Below, piece by piece: positions 7,384-15,400 of a DNA stretch of 19,174 nucleotides. A program made the translations under genes and the position numbers. The notes under the pieces are model-generated. The model was given only the letters and a program-made list of their open reading frames with translations. It was not told the origin of the DNA and ran no database searches. The stretch's first letter is position 1; every line of letters begins with the position of its first letter. The stretch is from Deltaproteobacteria bacterium (GTDB lineage Bacteria; Desulfobacterota; Binatia; Binatales; Binataceae): the NCBI GenBank assembly GCA_021780585.1, contig JAJXYM010000222.1, positions 1 to 19,174 on the forward strand. Reading direction: 5' to 3'.

Positions 7384-7898
7384 GCGCGCGCGTCTTCAAC
7401 GCCCTCTTCATCTGCACCGGCAATTCCGCCCGCAGCGTGATGGCCGAATGCGCGCTGAATCGATGGGGCAGGGGAAAGTTCCGCGCTTTCAGCGCCGGCA
7501 GCCATCCGAAAGGCGAGGTCAATCCGATGACGTTGCGGGTGCTGCGCGAGCTCAATTACGACACCGCCGGCCTGCGCAGCAAAAATTGGGACGAATTCGC
7601 CCGTTCCGACGCGCCGCAACTCGATTTCGTTTTCACCGTATGCGATCAGGCGGCGGGCGAAGTCTGTCCGGTATGGCCCGGCCAGCCGATCACCGCCCAT
7701 TGGGGCGTTAGCGATCCCGCCGCTTTCGCCGGCGACGACGAGGCGCGCCGCCGTTTTTTCCTGCGCGTCTATACCGAACTCGAAAACCGCATCAAGCTCT
7801 TCGTCAGCCTGCCGGTCGAGTCGCTCGATCGTTTCGTGCTTGAACGCCGCCTGCGCGAAATTGGCGCGAATCGCCGGTCGGATGGCGGTGGGGATTGA
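7380..7898 (+). CDS. arsC: Arsenate reductase, low-molecular-weight phosphatase type
   Basis: Reduces arsenate to arsenite. The chosen ATG at 7380 overlaps the arsR stop (ATGA), giving 172 residues; a longer frame from 7317 would run through the end of arsR and is unlikely. The phosphatase loop C12-TGNSA-R18-S binds the oxyanion. Further redox cysteines are Cys88 and Cys96 in TVCDQAAGEVCPVWPG, spaced by seven residues (the S. aureus pI258 enzyme has six), and the general acid is probably Asp112 in SDPAAF. This is the three-cysteine type normally recycled by thioredoxin. The arrangement with arsR suggests tight translational coupling. The following 133 nt before the next gene contain hairpins and a short ORF. 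The C-terminal dozen residues look non-conserved. Confidence 0.92.
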   Translation: MSARVFNALFICTGNSARSVMAECALNRWGRGKFRAFSAGSHPKGEVNPMTLRVLRELNYDTAGLRSKNWDEFARSDAPQLDFVFTVCDQAAGEVCPVWPGQPITAHWGVSDPAAFAGDDEARRRFFLRVYTELENRIKLFVSLPVESLDRFVLERRLREIGANRRSDGGGD

Positions 7899-7955
7899 TC
7901 CGGCGGCGACCGCGCGCCGATGGTCCGCGGCGCCGCCGCTCACAGGAGTCGTTTC

Positions 7956-8006
7956 ATGAATGATTCAGCCGCCGGCGTAAACGAATCATCAGCCCTCGAT
8001 CGATGA
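7956..8006 (+). other. 16-codon ORF: possible remnant of an acr3 5' end, or a leader peptide
   Basis: An ATG with a good AGGAG ribosome site seven bases upstream encodes MNDSAAGVNESSALDR and stops at TGA. Two things stand out. First, the start region resembles that of acr3 at 9763: CAGGAGT precedes both ATGs, and TCAGCCGCCGGCGT here matches TCAACCGCCGGCGT there except for one base. ALDR would also join naturally to the LSFLDRF of Acr3. Second, the stretch is full of inverted repeats (ATGATTC/GAATCAT, 7960-7989; CCCTC/GAGGG, 7993-8009), so a leader-peptide role is possible. I favour a remnant, with modest certainty. Confidence 0.4.
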
Positions 8007-8010
8007 GGGT

Positions 8011-8025
8011 CGCTCAAAAGGAGCG
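8011..8025 (+). promoter_or_regulatory. Hairpin that would sequester the sulfurtransferase ribosome-binding site
   Basis: CGCTC and GAGCG pair perfectly around an AAAAG loop. The right arm contains the GGAG that serves the ATG at 8032, so translation of the sulfurtransferase (and the coupled fusion gene) could depend on unfolding this stem. The stem is only 5 bp, so chance is possible. Confidence 0.3.
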
Positions 8026-8031
8026 CGAGCT

Positions 8032-8877
8032 ATGACTGATCGGGAGAAACAGCCGGATCCGGTCGCGTGTGATGAAATGCTTGCGGCGCCCGAATGGCTA
8101 TTGGCGCATCTTGGCGACCCCGGATTGCGCATTATCGATATGCGCAAGGGCGAAGGCTATCGCCACTCTCATATCGTTGGCGCCATTCGTTATCCGGAAA
8201 GTCCATTTATGCGCGAGGCCGGCGGCGTGTTGGTATCCGATCGAATCGCCGGCATGATGGGACAGTTGGGCGTGGGCGACGACGACACGGTGGTTGGTTA
8301 TGACGACGGCAACAACCTGTTCGCGGCCCGGCTCTGGTGGGCGCTCAACTATTATGGCCATCGGCGCGTGATGGTGCTGGATGGCGGATGGGATCGATGG
8401 GTCGCCGACGGCCGCCCGATAGAGAATGTCGCCCGGATTCCGCCCGTCGCCGTCTTTAAGCCGCGCGTCAGCCCGCAGTGGATTGCGGACTCCGCGTATG
8501 TGCGGGCGTCGCTCGGCGATCCTGGCCGGATTTTGCTCGATGTGCGCGGCGATCGAGAATGGAGCGGCGAGGATTCGATGGGCACGAAACGCGGGGGGCG
8601 TATCCCGGGCGCGATTCATATGCTCTGGTCCGGGACCATCGATCCCGAAACTCGACGTTTCCGGCCCAGCGCGATCCTTCACGAAATGTTCGAAGCGCGC
8701 GGTCTGGCCACGGAGAAGGAGGTGATCGTCTACTGCCAGGGAGGCATACGCGCCGCCCATGCCGTGTTCGCGTTGCGTTTGGCGGGCTTTGAGAAGGCGC
8801 GCAATTACGACGGTTCGTGGGCCGAATGGGGTAACCGGGAGGATTTGCCGATCGAGCGCGAGGAGGCGGGACCATGA
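8032..8877 (+). CDS. Two-domain rhodanese sulfurtransferase in the ars operon
   Basis: A 281-residue tandem rhodanese of usual size for thiosulfate or 3-mercaptopyruvate sulfurtransferases. The first domain (about 10-130) has the fold motifs IIDMRKGEGYRHSHIVGAI and VVGYDDG; Asp replaces Cys in its active-site loop, as is normal for the inactive half. The second domain (about 150-275) has LLDVRGDREWSG, RIPGAIHM and the active loop C235-QGGI-R240-AAH, with Cys235 the persulfide carrier. The loop is closer to thiosulfate-type than to the CGSGVTA loop of mercaptopyruvate enzymes. There is no signal peptide. GGAG precedes the ATG. Its stop overlaps the next ATG (ATGA at 8874), so it is made in concert with the fusion protein. 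A role in supplying sulfane sulfur for arsenic chemistry is inferred from context only. Confidence 0.9.
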   Translation: MTDREKQPDPVACDEMLAAPEWLLAHLGDPGLRIIDMRKGEGYRHSHIVGAIRYPESPFMREAGGVLVSDRIAGMMGQLGVGDDDTVVGYDDGNNLFAARLWWALNYYGHRRVMVLDGGWDRWVADGRPIENVARIPPVAVFKPRVSPQWIADSAYVRASLGDPGRILLDVRGDREWSGEDSMGTKRGGRIPGAIHMLWSGTIDPETRRFRPSAILHEMFEARGLATEKEVIVYCQGGIRAAHAVFALRLAGFEKARNYDGSWAEWGNREDLPIEREEAGP

Positions 8878-9722
8878 AAAGCCTGCTCTTTCTTTGCGTT
8901 ACGAACTCCACGCGCAGCCAGATGGCCGAAGGCTTGGCGCGCGAGATCTTCGGCGATCGCGTGAGCGTTCAGAGCGCCGGCTCGATGCCGTCACGTCTCC
9001 ATCCGCTGGCGATCGCGGCGATGGCCGAGGTTGGCATCGACATTTCCGGCCATACGGCGAAGGCGCTCGACGCGATCGATTCCGCCTCGGTCGATACGGC
9101 GATTACCCTGTGCGCCGGGGAGGTTGGTCCTGTGTTTTCGGCCGCCGGTCGACGCTGGCGTTGGCTGATCGCCGATCCGGAGGTTGATTCCGGCGGTCTT
9201 CCGGCCGAACGGTCGCTGGATGCGTTTCGCGCGGTCCGCGACCAGATAAGGCGCCGGCTTGAAGTGCTCGCCGCCGTCAGCGATTTGCCCGCTGGCCCCG
9301 TCCCGGCGGAATTTCATGCGAGCTTGCGCGTACGCGATTTGGCGCGAAGCGCGAAATTTTATGCGTGGCTGCTCGGAATTCAACCGCGCGAATGGACTCA
9401 TCGATACGTCACCTTCGTCCATACCGACCTGCGTGTGAACTTTGTATTGCTCGTCGCCGACGATCTCGAACTGCATCATGACACGCTCTATCACCTTGGG
9501 ATCGGCGTGTCCGACCGGTCCGCTGTGATCGCCGCCTTCCATCACGCGCGGATCGCCGGATGGGAGATTTTCAAGCCGCCGCGCACTACCTGGCTCGGCA
9601 CGCCCTTGCACGAAGTTTGGCTCAAAGATCCGAACGGTAATCTGGTCGAAATTTATGCCCGCCTCACGGAAGACGAGCTGGCGCGGCGGCCGTCGGATTC
9701 GCGGCCGATAGTTATTGCTTAA
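8874..9722 (+). CDS. Fusion of an arsenate-reductase-like (LMW phosphatase) domain and a VOC/ArsI-like domain
   Basis: 282 residues in two domains. Residues 1-137 form a low-molecular-weight phosphatase/ArsC fold with loop C8-VTNST-R14-S, Cys80 in ITLCAGEVG, and a probable acid at Asp101-Pro102. The third redox Cys expected about seven residues after Cys80 is absent (GPVF). Residues 145-265 form a vicinal-oxygen-chelate domain beginning FHASLRVRDLARSAKFYAWL and ending DPNGNLVEIYARL. His148, His207 (LYHLGIGV) and Glu259 occupy the 2-His-1-Glu metal positions of ArsI/CadI-type proteins, but the vicinal Cys pair that I recall for ArsI aligns here with Trp240-Leu241. It is translationally coupled to the sulfurtransferase and lies 40 nt before acr3. 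Its substrate is unknown; it may handle an inorganic or organic arsenical with a different thiol partner. Confidence 0.88.
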   Translation: MKSLLFLCVTNSTRSQMAEGLAREIFGDRVSVQSAGSMPSRLHPLAIAAMAEVGIDISGHTAKALDAIDSASVDTAITLCAGEVGPVFSAAGRRWRWLIADPEVDSGGLPAERSLDAFRAVRDQIRRRLEVLAAVSDLPAGPVPAEFHASLRVRDLARSAKFYAWLLGIQPREWTHRYVTFVHTDLRVNFVLLVADDLELHHDTLYHLGIGVSDRSAVIAAFHHARIAGWEIFKPPRTTWLGTPLHEVWLKDPNGNLVEIYARLTEDELARRPSDSRPIVIA

Positions 9723-9762
9723 CCGCGTGTGACCTTGTTCGAATATCCGTCAGGAGTAATCG

Positions 9763-10866
9763 ATGAGCGCGACTAATCAAGCATCAACCGCCGGCGTGAT
9801 GCGACGGTTGTCGTTTCTCGACCGTTTCCTCACGCTTTGGATTTTTCTCGCCATCGCCGCCGGCGTGGCGCTTGGCTACGCGTTCCCGGGGCTCCATCGC
9901 CTGTTCGACGCGCTCAGCGTCGGCACGACCTCTCTTCCGATCGCCGCCGGCCTTATCGTAATGATGTATCCGCCGCTGGCGCGCGTGCGCTACGACGAAT
10001 TGTTCGACGTCTTCCGCGATTGGAAAATCCTCGCGCTCTCGCTGATCCAGAACTGGGTCATCGGCCCGGTCCTGATGTTCGCGCTGGCCGTGATTTTCCT
10101 GCGCGGCTATCCGCAATACATGGTCGGCCTGATTCTGATCGGCCTCGCGCGCTGCATCGCGATGGTGATCGTATGGAATGATCTGGCCGCCGGCGACGCC
10201 GATTATTGCGCCGGCCTGGTCGCCTTCAATTCGATCTTTCAGGTCTTGTTCTATTCCGTTTACGCCTGGATGTTCATCAAGATCTTGCCCGCATGGCTCG
10301 GTCTGGCGGGAGCGGCCGTCCAGGTCACAATCGGCGAAATCGCCGCCAGCGTCGGCCTCTATCTCGGCGTGCCGTTCGCCGCCGGTCTCGTTACCTGGCT
10401 CGTGATGACGCGGCTTCGCGGCCGCGATTGGTATTACGCGGAATTTATCCCGCGAATCGCGCCGCTCACGCTCGCCGCGCTGCTGTTTACGATCGTCGTG
10501 ATGTTCTCGATCAACGGCCGCGCGATCGTCGCCCTGCCGCTCGACGTGGTGCGCATCGCGATTCCGCTCGCGCTCTATTTCGCGATCATGTTCGCGCTCT
10601 CCTTCGCGATGAGCGCGCGCGCCGGCGCCTCGTACCCGCGATGCTGCACGTTGTCCTTCACCGCGGCCTCCAACAATTTCGAGCTCGCGATCGCCGTCGC
10701 GGTCGGCGCCTTCGGTATCGGCAGCGGCGAGGCGTTCGCCGCCGTGATCGGCCCCCTGATTGAAGTTCCCGTGATGATCGCGCTGGTCGACGTCTCCCGA
10801 TGGCTGCGGACGCGCTATTTCAGCCCGGCCGCGGCGGAATCCGCCCCGCGCGTCCGCCGCGCCTGA
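9763..10866 (+). CDS. acr3: Acr3 arsenite efflux permease
   Basis: A 367-residue inner-membrane carrier with about ten hydrophobic helices that exports arsenite by proton-motive force. The family signatures are intact: LIGLARCIAMVIVWNDLA with the essential Cys131, and TAASNNFELAIAVAVGAFG with Glu307; these correspond to Cys129 and Glu305 studied in Alkaliphilus Acr3. Glu334 in IGPLIEVPVMI is also conserved. The start has AGGAG seven bases upstream. The first dozen residues (MSATNQASTAGV) are non-conserved, and the gene start resembles the orphan ORF at 7956, which suggests that recombination reshaped this end. It is the last recognised gene of the arsR-arsC-sulfurtransferase-fusion-acr3 operon. 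The tail after helix ten is short and basic. Confidence 0.96.
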   Translation: MSATNQASTAGVMRRLSFLDRFLTLWIFLAIAAGVALGYAFPGLHRLFDALSVGTTSLPIAAGLIVMMYPPLARVRYDELFDVFRDWKILALSLIQNWVIGPVLMFALAVIFLRGYPQYMVGLILIGLARCIAMVIVWNDLAAGDADYCAGLVAFNSIFQVLFYSVYAWMFIKILPAWLGLAGAAVQVTIGEIAASVGLYLGVPFAAGLVTWLVMTRLRGRDWYYAEFIPRIAPLTLAALLFTIVVMFSINGRAIVALPLDVVRIAIPLALYFAIMFALSFAMSARAGASYPRCCTLSFTAASNNFELAIAVAVGAFGIGSGEAFAAVIGPLIEVPVMIALVDVSRWLRTRYFSPAAAESAPRVRRA

Positions 10867-10954
10867 TTCGCCGGACGCGTCGCATTAGCCGCGCCCGACG
10901 ATTAAACTGCGATTGCGGCTCCCACCAGCCGCGTCGATTCGGGGAGGCTCACCA

Positions 10955-11299
10955 ATGCCGGCGCTAAAGGACGGCGATCGCGTGCTGATTGTCGATCGCA
11001 AGCTCTTCAAGGACGACAACACCCGCTTCTTCGTCGGCGTGATCGAGGAATACGACGATATCGCCGTGCGCGTGCGCGGCTACCCGTTCCATCTCAGTCC
11101 CTACGAAATTTCCGGCTCCGAACGGCACGGTGAGGAACGCGTCCGCGTCGTCTCGCTCTCCGCCGGCGACCTGATCTATCTACTGCCGCGCGAGCTCGAC
11201 ACCAACAAGGTGCAATTGCGCCGCTCGCCGAAGTCGCTGATGCTGACCGACGGCGAGGCCTTGTCGGTCGATTTGAGCGAATGGCTGCTCCGCGTCTGA
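10955..11299 (+). CDS. Conserved-looking hypothetical small protein
   Basis: 114 residues from ATG 10955, which has a strong GGGGAGG ribosome site eight bases upstream; an ATG at 10913 in the same frame lacks one. I do not recognise the family. The sequence alternates short beta-prone segments (DRVLIVDR, RFFVGVIEEYDDIAVRVRGYPFHL, VRVVSLSAGDLIYLLP) with charged turns, and the FxGVIEExDDxAVRVRG stretch loosely recalls the first strands of Sm/Hfq-like or other small barrels, which is only an impression. No signal peptide, membrane segment or Cys is present. It lies 88 nt after acr3 on the same strand, so it could be read through from the ars operon, but nothing in its sequence points to arsenic. 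Confidence 0.7.
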   Translation: MPALKDGDRVLIVDRKLFKDDNTRFFVGVIEEYDDIAVRVRGYPFHLSPYEISGSERHGEERVRVVSLSAGDLIYLLPRELDTNKVQLRRSPKSLMLTDGEALSVDLSEWLLRV

Positions 11300-11401
11300 C
11301 CGTCTTTTTCTGGTCATTCCGCGGCGCGGCCGAAGAATTCCTCGGTCCCGTCCGCGGCGGCCTGGTATGGCGCGACCGCCGGGCGGCCGTGCGCGAGCGG
11401 C

Positions 11402-12295
11402 CTAACGCGCGTCGGCGCGGCGCTCGAGCGATTCGATAAATTCCCCGACCGCCGCCGCCGTCGCAATCGGATTATCCAGCGGCACGTGATGGTGCGCGTC
11501 GGGAATTTCGACGAAGCGCGCGCCCGGCGTCTTTCGATACATTCGCCGCGCCGCCGACGGCGTCATCAGCGCGCTATGGCGTCCGCGGATAATCAATGTC
11601 GGCGGCGCGATTTTCCTCAGCGCCACGCGGCCCCAATCGCTGCGCTTATGCGGCCAGGCGCGCGCCTCCGGATCGAAGCGAAACGCCCAGCGTCCGTTCG
11701 GCAGTTGCTCCGCTCCTTTGAGCGCCAGCGCCGCCAGTTGCTGGCCGGTCAGATTATGGCCGGGCGGCGAGAGCCGGAAGCGCTTGATCAACTCCTCGGC
11801 GCTGGCGAAGTCCGGCCGCGGCCCGCCCTGACGCCGCCGCTTCCAGCGCCATCGCAATCGCGTCAGCAGGGGCGGTCCGCCGGCGGGAGCGTCGATCGAA
11901 ACGAACCCCTCGATCAGTTCGGGATTGCGCGCGACGATCCTGAGCGACAGCTCCCCGCCCATCGAATGGCCAATCAGCACCACACGTGTGCGCAAATGTT
12001 GCGCGATGAATCCGCGCAGGTCGTCGATATGCGCCACCGGCCCGTAATGTGCCGGCCGGGGCCATTCGCTGCGCCCATGCCCGCGGAAGTCGAATGCGAC
12101 CACCCGCCCATATTCGACCAGCCACGGCGCCATCGCGTCCCACCAATGGGCGTGCGCGGTCCCGCCATGCACGAGCACGATCGTATGACGCGACGGATCG
12201 CCGCCCCAATCGAGATAATGCAGCCTGAGTCCGTTGATTGTGACGAATCGGCTGGTCGGCTCCGTCCGCACGGTAGCCGCTTGCGCTTGCTCCAT
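11402..12295 (-). CDS. Alpha/beta-fold hydrolase
   Basis: 297 residues from the ATG at 12295, which is preceded by GGGAG and GTACAGG; the frame is open to 12397 but that extension runs into the hairpin upstream and is unlike the family. The oxyanion motif HGGTAHAHWW starts at residue 43. GHSMGG carries the nucleophile Ser111, and the C-terminal catalytic His is within DAHHHVPLDNP (266-276). FDFRGHGRS (69-76) is typical. The loop where an Asp often follows RGxxS reads RGRHSALM, so the acid of the triad is not obvious; it may be supplied elsewhere. An Arg/Lys-rich cap segment (RWRWKRRR) lies around residues 146-155. The protein is probably a cytoplasmic esterase or lipase-like enzyme of unknown substrate. 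It converges with the small hypothetical gene. Confidence 0.88.
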   Translation of the reverse strand: MEQAQAATVRTEPTSRFVTINGLRLHYLDWGGDPSRHTIVLVHGGTAHAHWWDAMAPWLVEYGRVVAFDFRGHGRSEWPRPAHYGPVAHIDDLRGFIAQHLRTRVVLIGHSMGGELSLRIVARNPELIEGFVSIDAPAGGPPLLTRLRWRWKRRRQGGPRPDFASAEELIKRFRLSPPGHNLTGQQLAALALKGAEQLPNGRWAFRFDPEARAWPHKRSDWGRVALRKIAPPTLIIRGRHSALMTPSAARRMYRKTPGARFVEIPDAHHHVPLDNPIATAAAVGEFIESLERRADAR

Positions 12296-12376
12296 CCTGT
12301 ACCGCTCCCGTCCGCGGAATCCGCCGGCGCGGATTGTGCGCCGTCCGCTCCCGCTCGCTTCGCCTGACTGATAATA

Positions 12377-12413
12377 CATCGCCGCGCCACGGCACAATCA
12401 TGGCGCGGCGATG
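12377..12413 (-). terminator. Perfect 13-bp inverted repeat, probable terminator of the SBBP gene
   Basis: CATCGCCGCGCCA and TGGCGCGGCGATG are exact reverse complements around an 11-nt loop. The hairpin starts 19 nt downstream of the SBBP-protein stop (minus strand) and is followed in that direction by a short AT-rich run (TATTATCA). It sits between two genes on the same strand, so it would separate the transcripts of the SBBP gene and the hydrolase. Confidence 0.65.
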
Positions 12414-12432
12414 CGAGTCGAGGCGCGCTGGG

Positions 12433-15400
12433 TCAGGGCGTGCCGATACCGCTCAGCGCGACCGGAACTTTCGCGTTGGGATCGGTCGTTTGAATGAACA
12501 ATTTGCCGGGATTCGGCCCCTTCTTGGCGGGCGTGAATTGAATCTCCACGTTCAGCGCGGCGCCGGGACTCATCTGCGTCGCGCCGCCGCCCGAGATTAT
12601 CGTATAGGCTCCCGTCGGCTGGCCGACGGTCGCGCCCAGTATCCCCGCGCCGGCATTGGTGTAGGTCACCGTCATTTGCGCGGGCGTGCCGATCGGGGTG
12701 GCCGGAAATTTGATCACGCGCGGTCCCGCGAGTTTCCCGGGCGCGCCCTTGCCGCTAACTGGCACGGTGACGTTAATCTTGCGTGGTGCGCTCGTCGTGA
12801 TCGCCATCCTGGCCGCCGCCGGCTTGGCCTGCTGCGGCATGAAGTTCACGCTGATCGCAGCCGTTCCGCCCTGCGGAATCACGCTCTCGCCGAGGCCCGC
12901 CGTCACCGTGAACGGCGGCGTCATCTGCGCCACGTTTATCCCCAGCGAGCCCGGACCCGGATTGGAGATCGTGATCGATTGCGTTTGGCCGACTCCGACG
13001 CCCGCTCCCTTGAACGTTAACTTGGGCGGCGTGATGACCAGCGAACCTTCCAGGATGCAGGTGGCGCTGGTGGAATCGATTTGCGTGAGGAAGGCGTTGG
13101 TAGTGCTCCCGAACAATCCCTTGTGATTCAAAAACGCCCGGTTGATCGTCTCATAGGCGTTGGTCGTGATCGGAAAGCCGTTCGGATTCGAGGTCGAAGT
13201 CAGCGGCGAAGAATAGGTCAACCCGGTCAGGTAGATATCACCCGCCGGATCAAGATCGATCCCCAACGGCGCGTCGGCGATATCTCCGGGCAGGAAGGTC
13301 TCGAAATCGATGGAGCTCGAGGTCGGATTGATACTCAGGCTGACCAGCACCGGATTGGAAAAGAAATCGTTAGGATTATTTGTGGCGAAGCATCCGTTGC
13401 CTGCCGTCGCCGATGGGAACGTTCCCAGCGAGGTGACCGCTCCGGTAATCCATGGCGTACCCGAGCTGTCCACACGAATTCCCGTGCCATAATCGCCAAG
13501 CGGAATCACAACTGTGGCTGAAGGAGTCAGAACCGAGCCTTGACCGCCGAGATAAGTCGAGTATTCGAGAGCTGGCGACGGCAGATTGCTGAATTCGCTC
13601 ACGAAGAAATTGGCGCCGCTCGGAAAACCCAGCGCTACGTTATTGTTATCCGCCTGGAACGCATTCGGCGTTACCGGAAATCCCGGCGGATTATATGCCC
13701 AGGTCGAGGCGCTCTCCCCGACCAGCCAGATATTTCCGTTCCCGTCGAGAGTGATATCCGTCCCAATATCGCCCGCCGCCTGCGCCACGGCCGACGCCAG
13801 CGCCGGATTGCCCGATCCACCGAGATAGGTCGAATATTCCAAGCCGCCGCTGCCGCCGACGGCCGGATTCAAGATCGTCAGGAACGCGTTGGTCGTGGTT
13901 AGCGCGGCGCCGAGGTTGGCCGGCTGGTAGGCATCCCCGGTCACCGGAAAATTCGTCGAATAGGTCAGGCCGGTCATATAGGCCAGGCCGTCCGAATCCA
14001 CCGTGATTCCGGTCGCCACATCGCCGCCGGTCGTATTTCCCGACCCGCCAAGGAAGGTGCCGTAGGCGAGTGTGGCCGGCGTTCCGCTCGCGGCCCCGCT
14101 GATCACCAGCAGGAAAGCGGCGCTGTTGCCGTTGGCGTCGGGATTCGTGCTTTGGTACGCGGTCGACGCCGTTACCGGGAAATTCGCGGGGCTGTACGAA
14201 TCGGAAGTCGTGCTGCCTGAAATAAACGCTTCGCATTCCGACGCGCATCCGGGCTCGATCGCGACCCGGCTCGGCACGGCGCCGTCCGCGCCGTTGATAT
14301 AGGTCGAATAGATCAGGCCGTTGCCCGCCGGGTTCAGCTCGATCGCGAATCCGTTGTTGGTCGGCCGCGGATTCGGTCCGAGCGAACCGTTGAAGGTCGT
14401 TCCGCCGGGCACTTGCGTGTTTGTGGTGGGCAGGTTCGTCGAATAGGTCGTGCCGACCACGTAAGCGTCGCCGGAGCCGTCGACGGCGATTCCCGAAGCC
14501 TGATCGCCGTCACTGCCGCCGCCGAGTTTGTTGCCCGACCCGCCGAAAAAGGTCGCATAAATCAGCGACGCCGCACCCGCCTTGGTTGTGTCAAACTTGG
14601 CGACGAAGGCGTTCGGGGAGCGCGTCAGCGCGCCCAGCCGCTTGGTCTGGAAGGCGCCTTTGGTAAACGGAAAATTGGTCGAATACGCCATTCCCGCGAC
14701 GTACGCCGTATTCGCGACGCCGCCGGTCGCGACGCCGAAGCCGACGTCCGAAACGTCGATAAAGTTCTGCGCTACTGAAAATTCCTGGAGTCCGCTCAAC
14801 CCGCCGAAATCCTGGCCCGAGCCGCCAAAGAAACTCGAATAGACGAACTGCGGATCGACCACGACGGTGGCGCGGGCGTCGCGCCGCGCGATCGCGAAGC
14901 CGACCATGCGGGTCCCATCGCGTTCACTTCCGAACATCACGTAGCGCCCGTCGATCGATTCACGCCGGCCGTCGGGAAACTCCTCGTGGACGACCGGCTT
15001 CAGCAGCTTCAATCGGCCCGCCGCGGTTGTCATTACCAGGTCGCCGGCGTTGTCGAGGCGGACGCGCCGCGCGCCATGCAGCGCCAGCCGCACAATCTTC
15101 GGATCGGCGCCGGCCGCGATCCGCAAATCGAATTCCAGCGCCTCGGGATGGTCGTAATAGATCGCGTCGATTCCTGGATAGATCGAGTCGTAGCGCGCGC
15201 CCGCGTAAATCGGCACGTCGCGCCGCCACGCCTTCGGATCGTTGCCGACAAAATAGTTGATCCGTCCCGGTAGCCGCCTCGTCCCTTCGATTCGCGCCGC
15301 CGGATCCGCGCCGATAAATTCGACGCTCACTGTCGCTCGCCGCGCACCGCGACGGGTCGCGTCAGCGCCGGCTAGCGACAGCACCGCGCCACGTTCGGTC

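Noticed and set aside
11300..11401. Possible bidirectional terminator between the convergent hypothetical and hydrolase genes
   Set aside because: Only short or mismatched stems (TGACC/GGTCA; an imperfect palindrome around GAATTC) and no clear T-tract.
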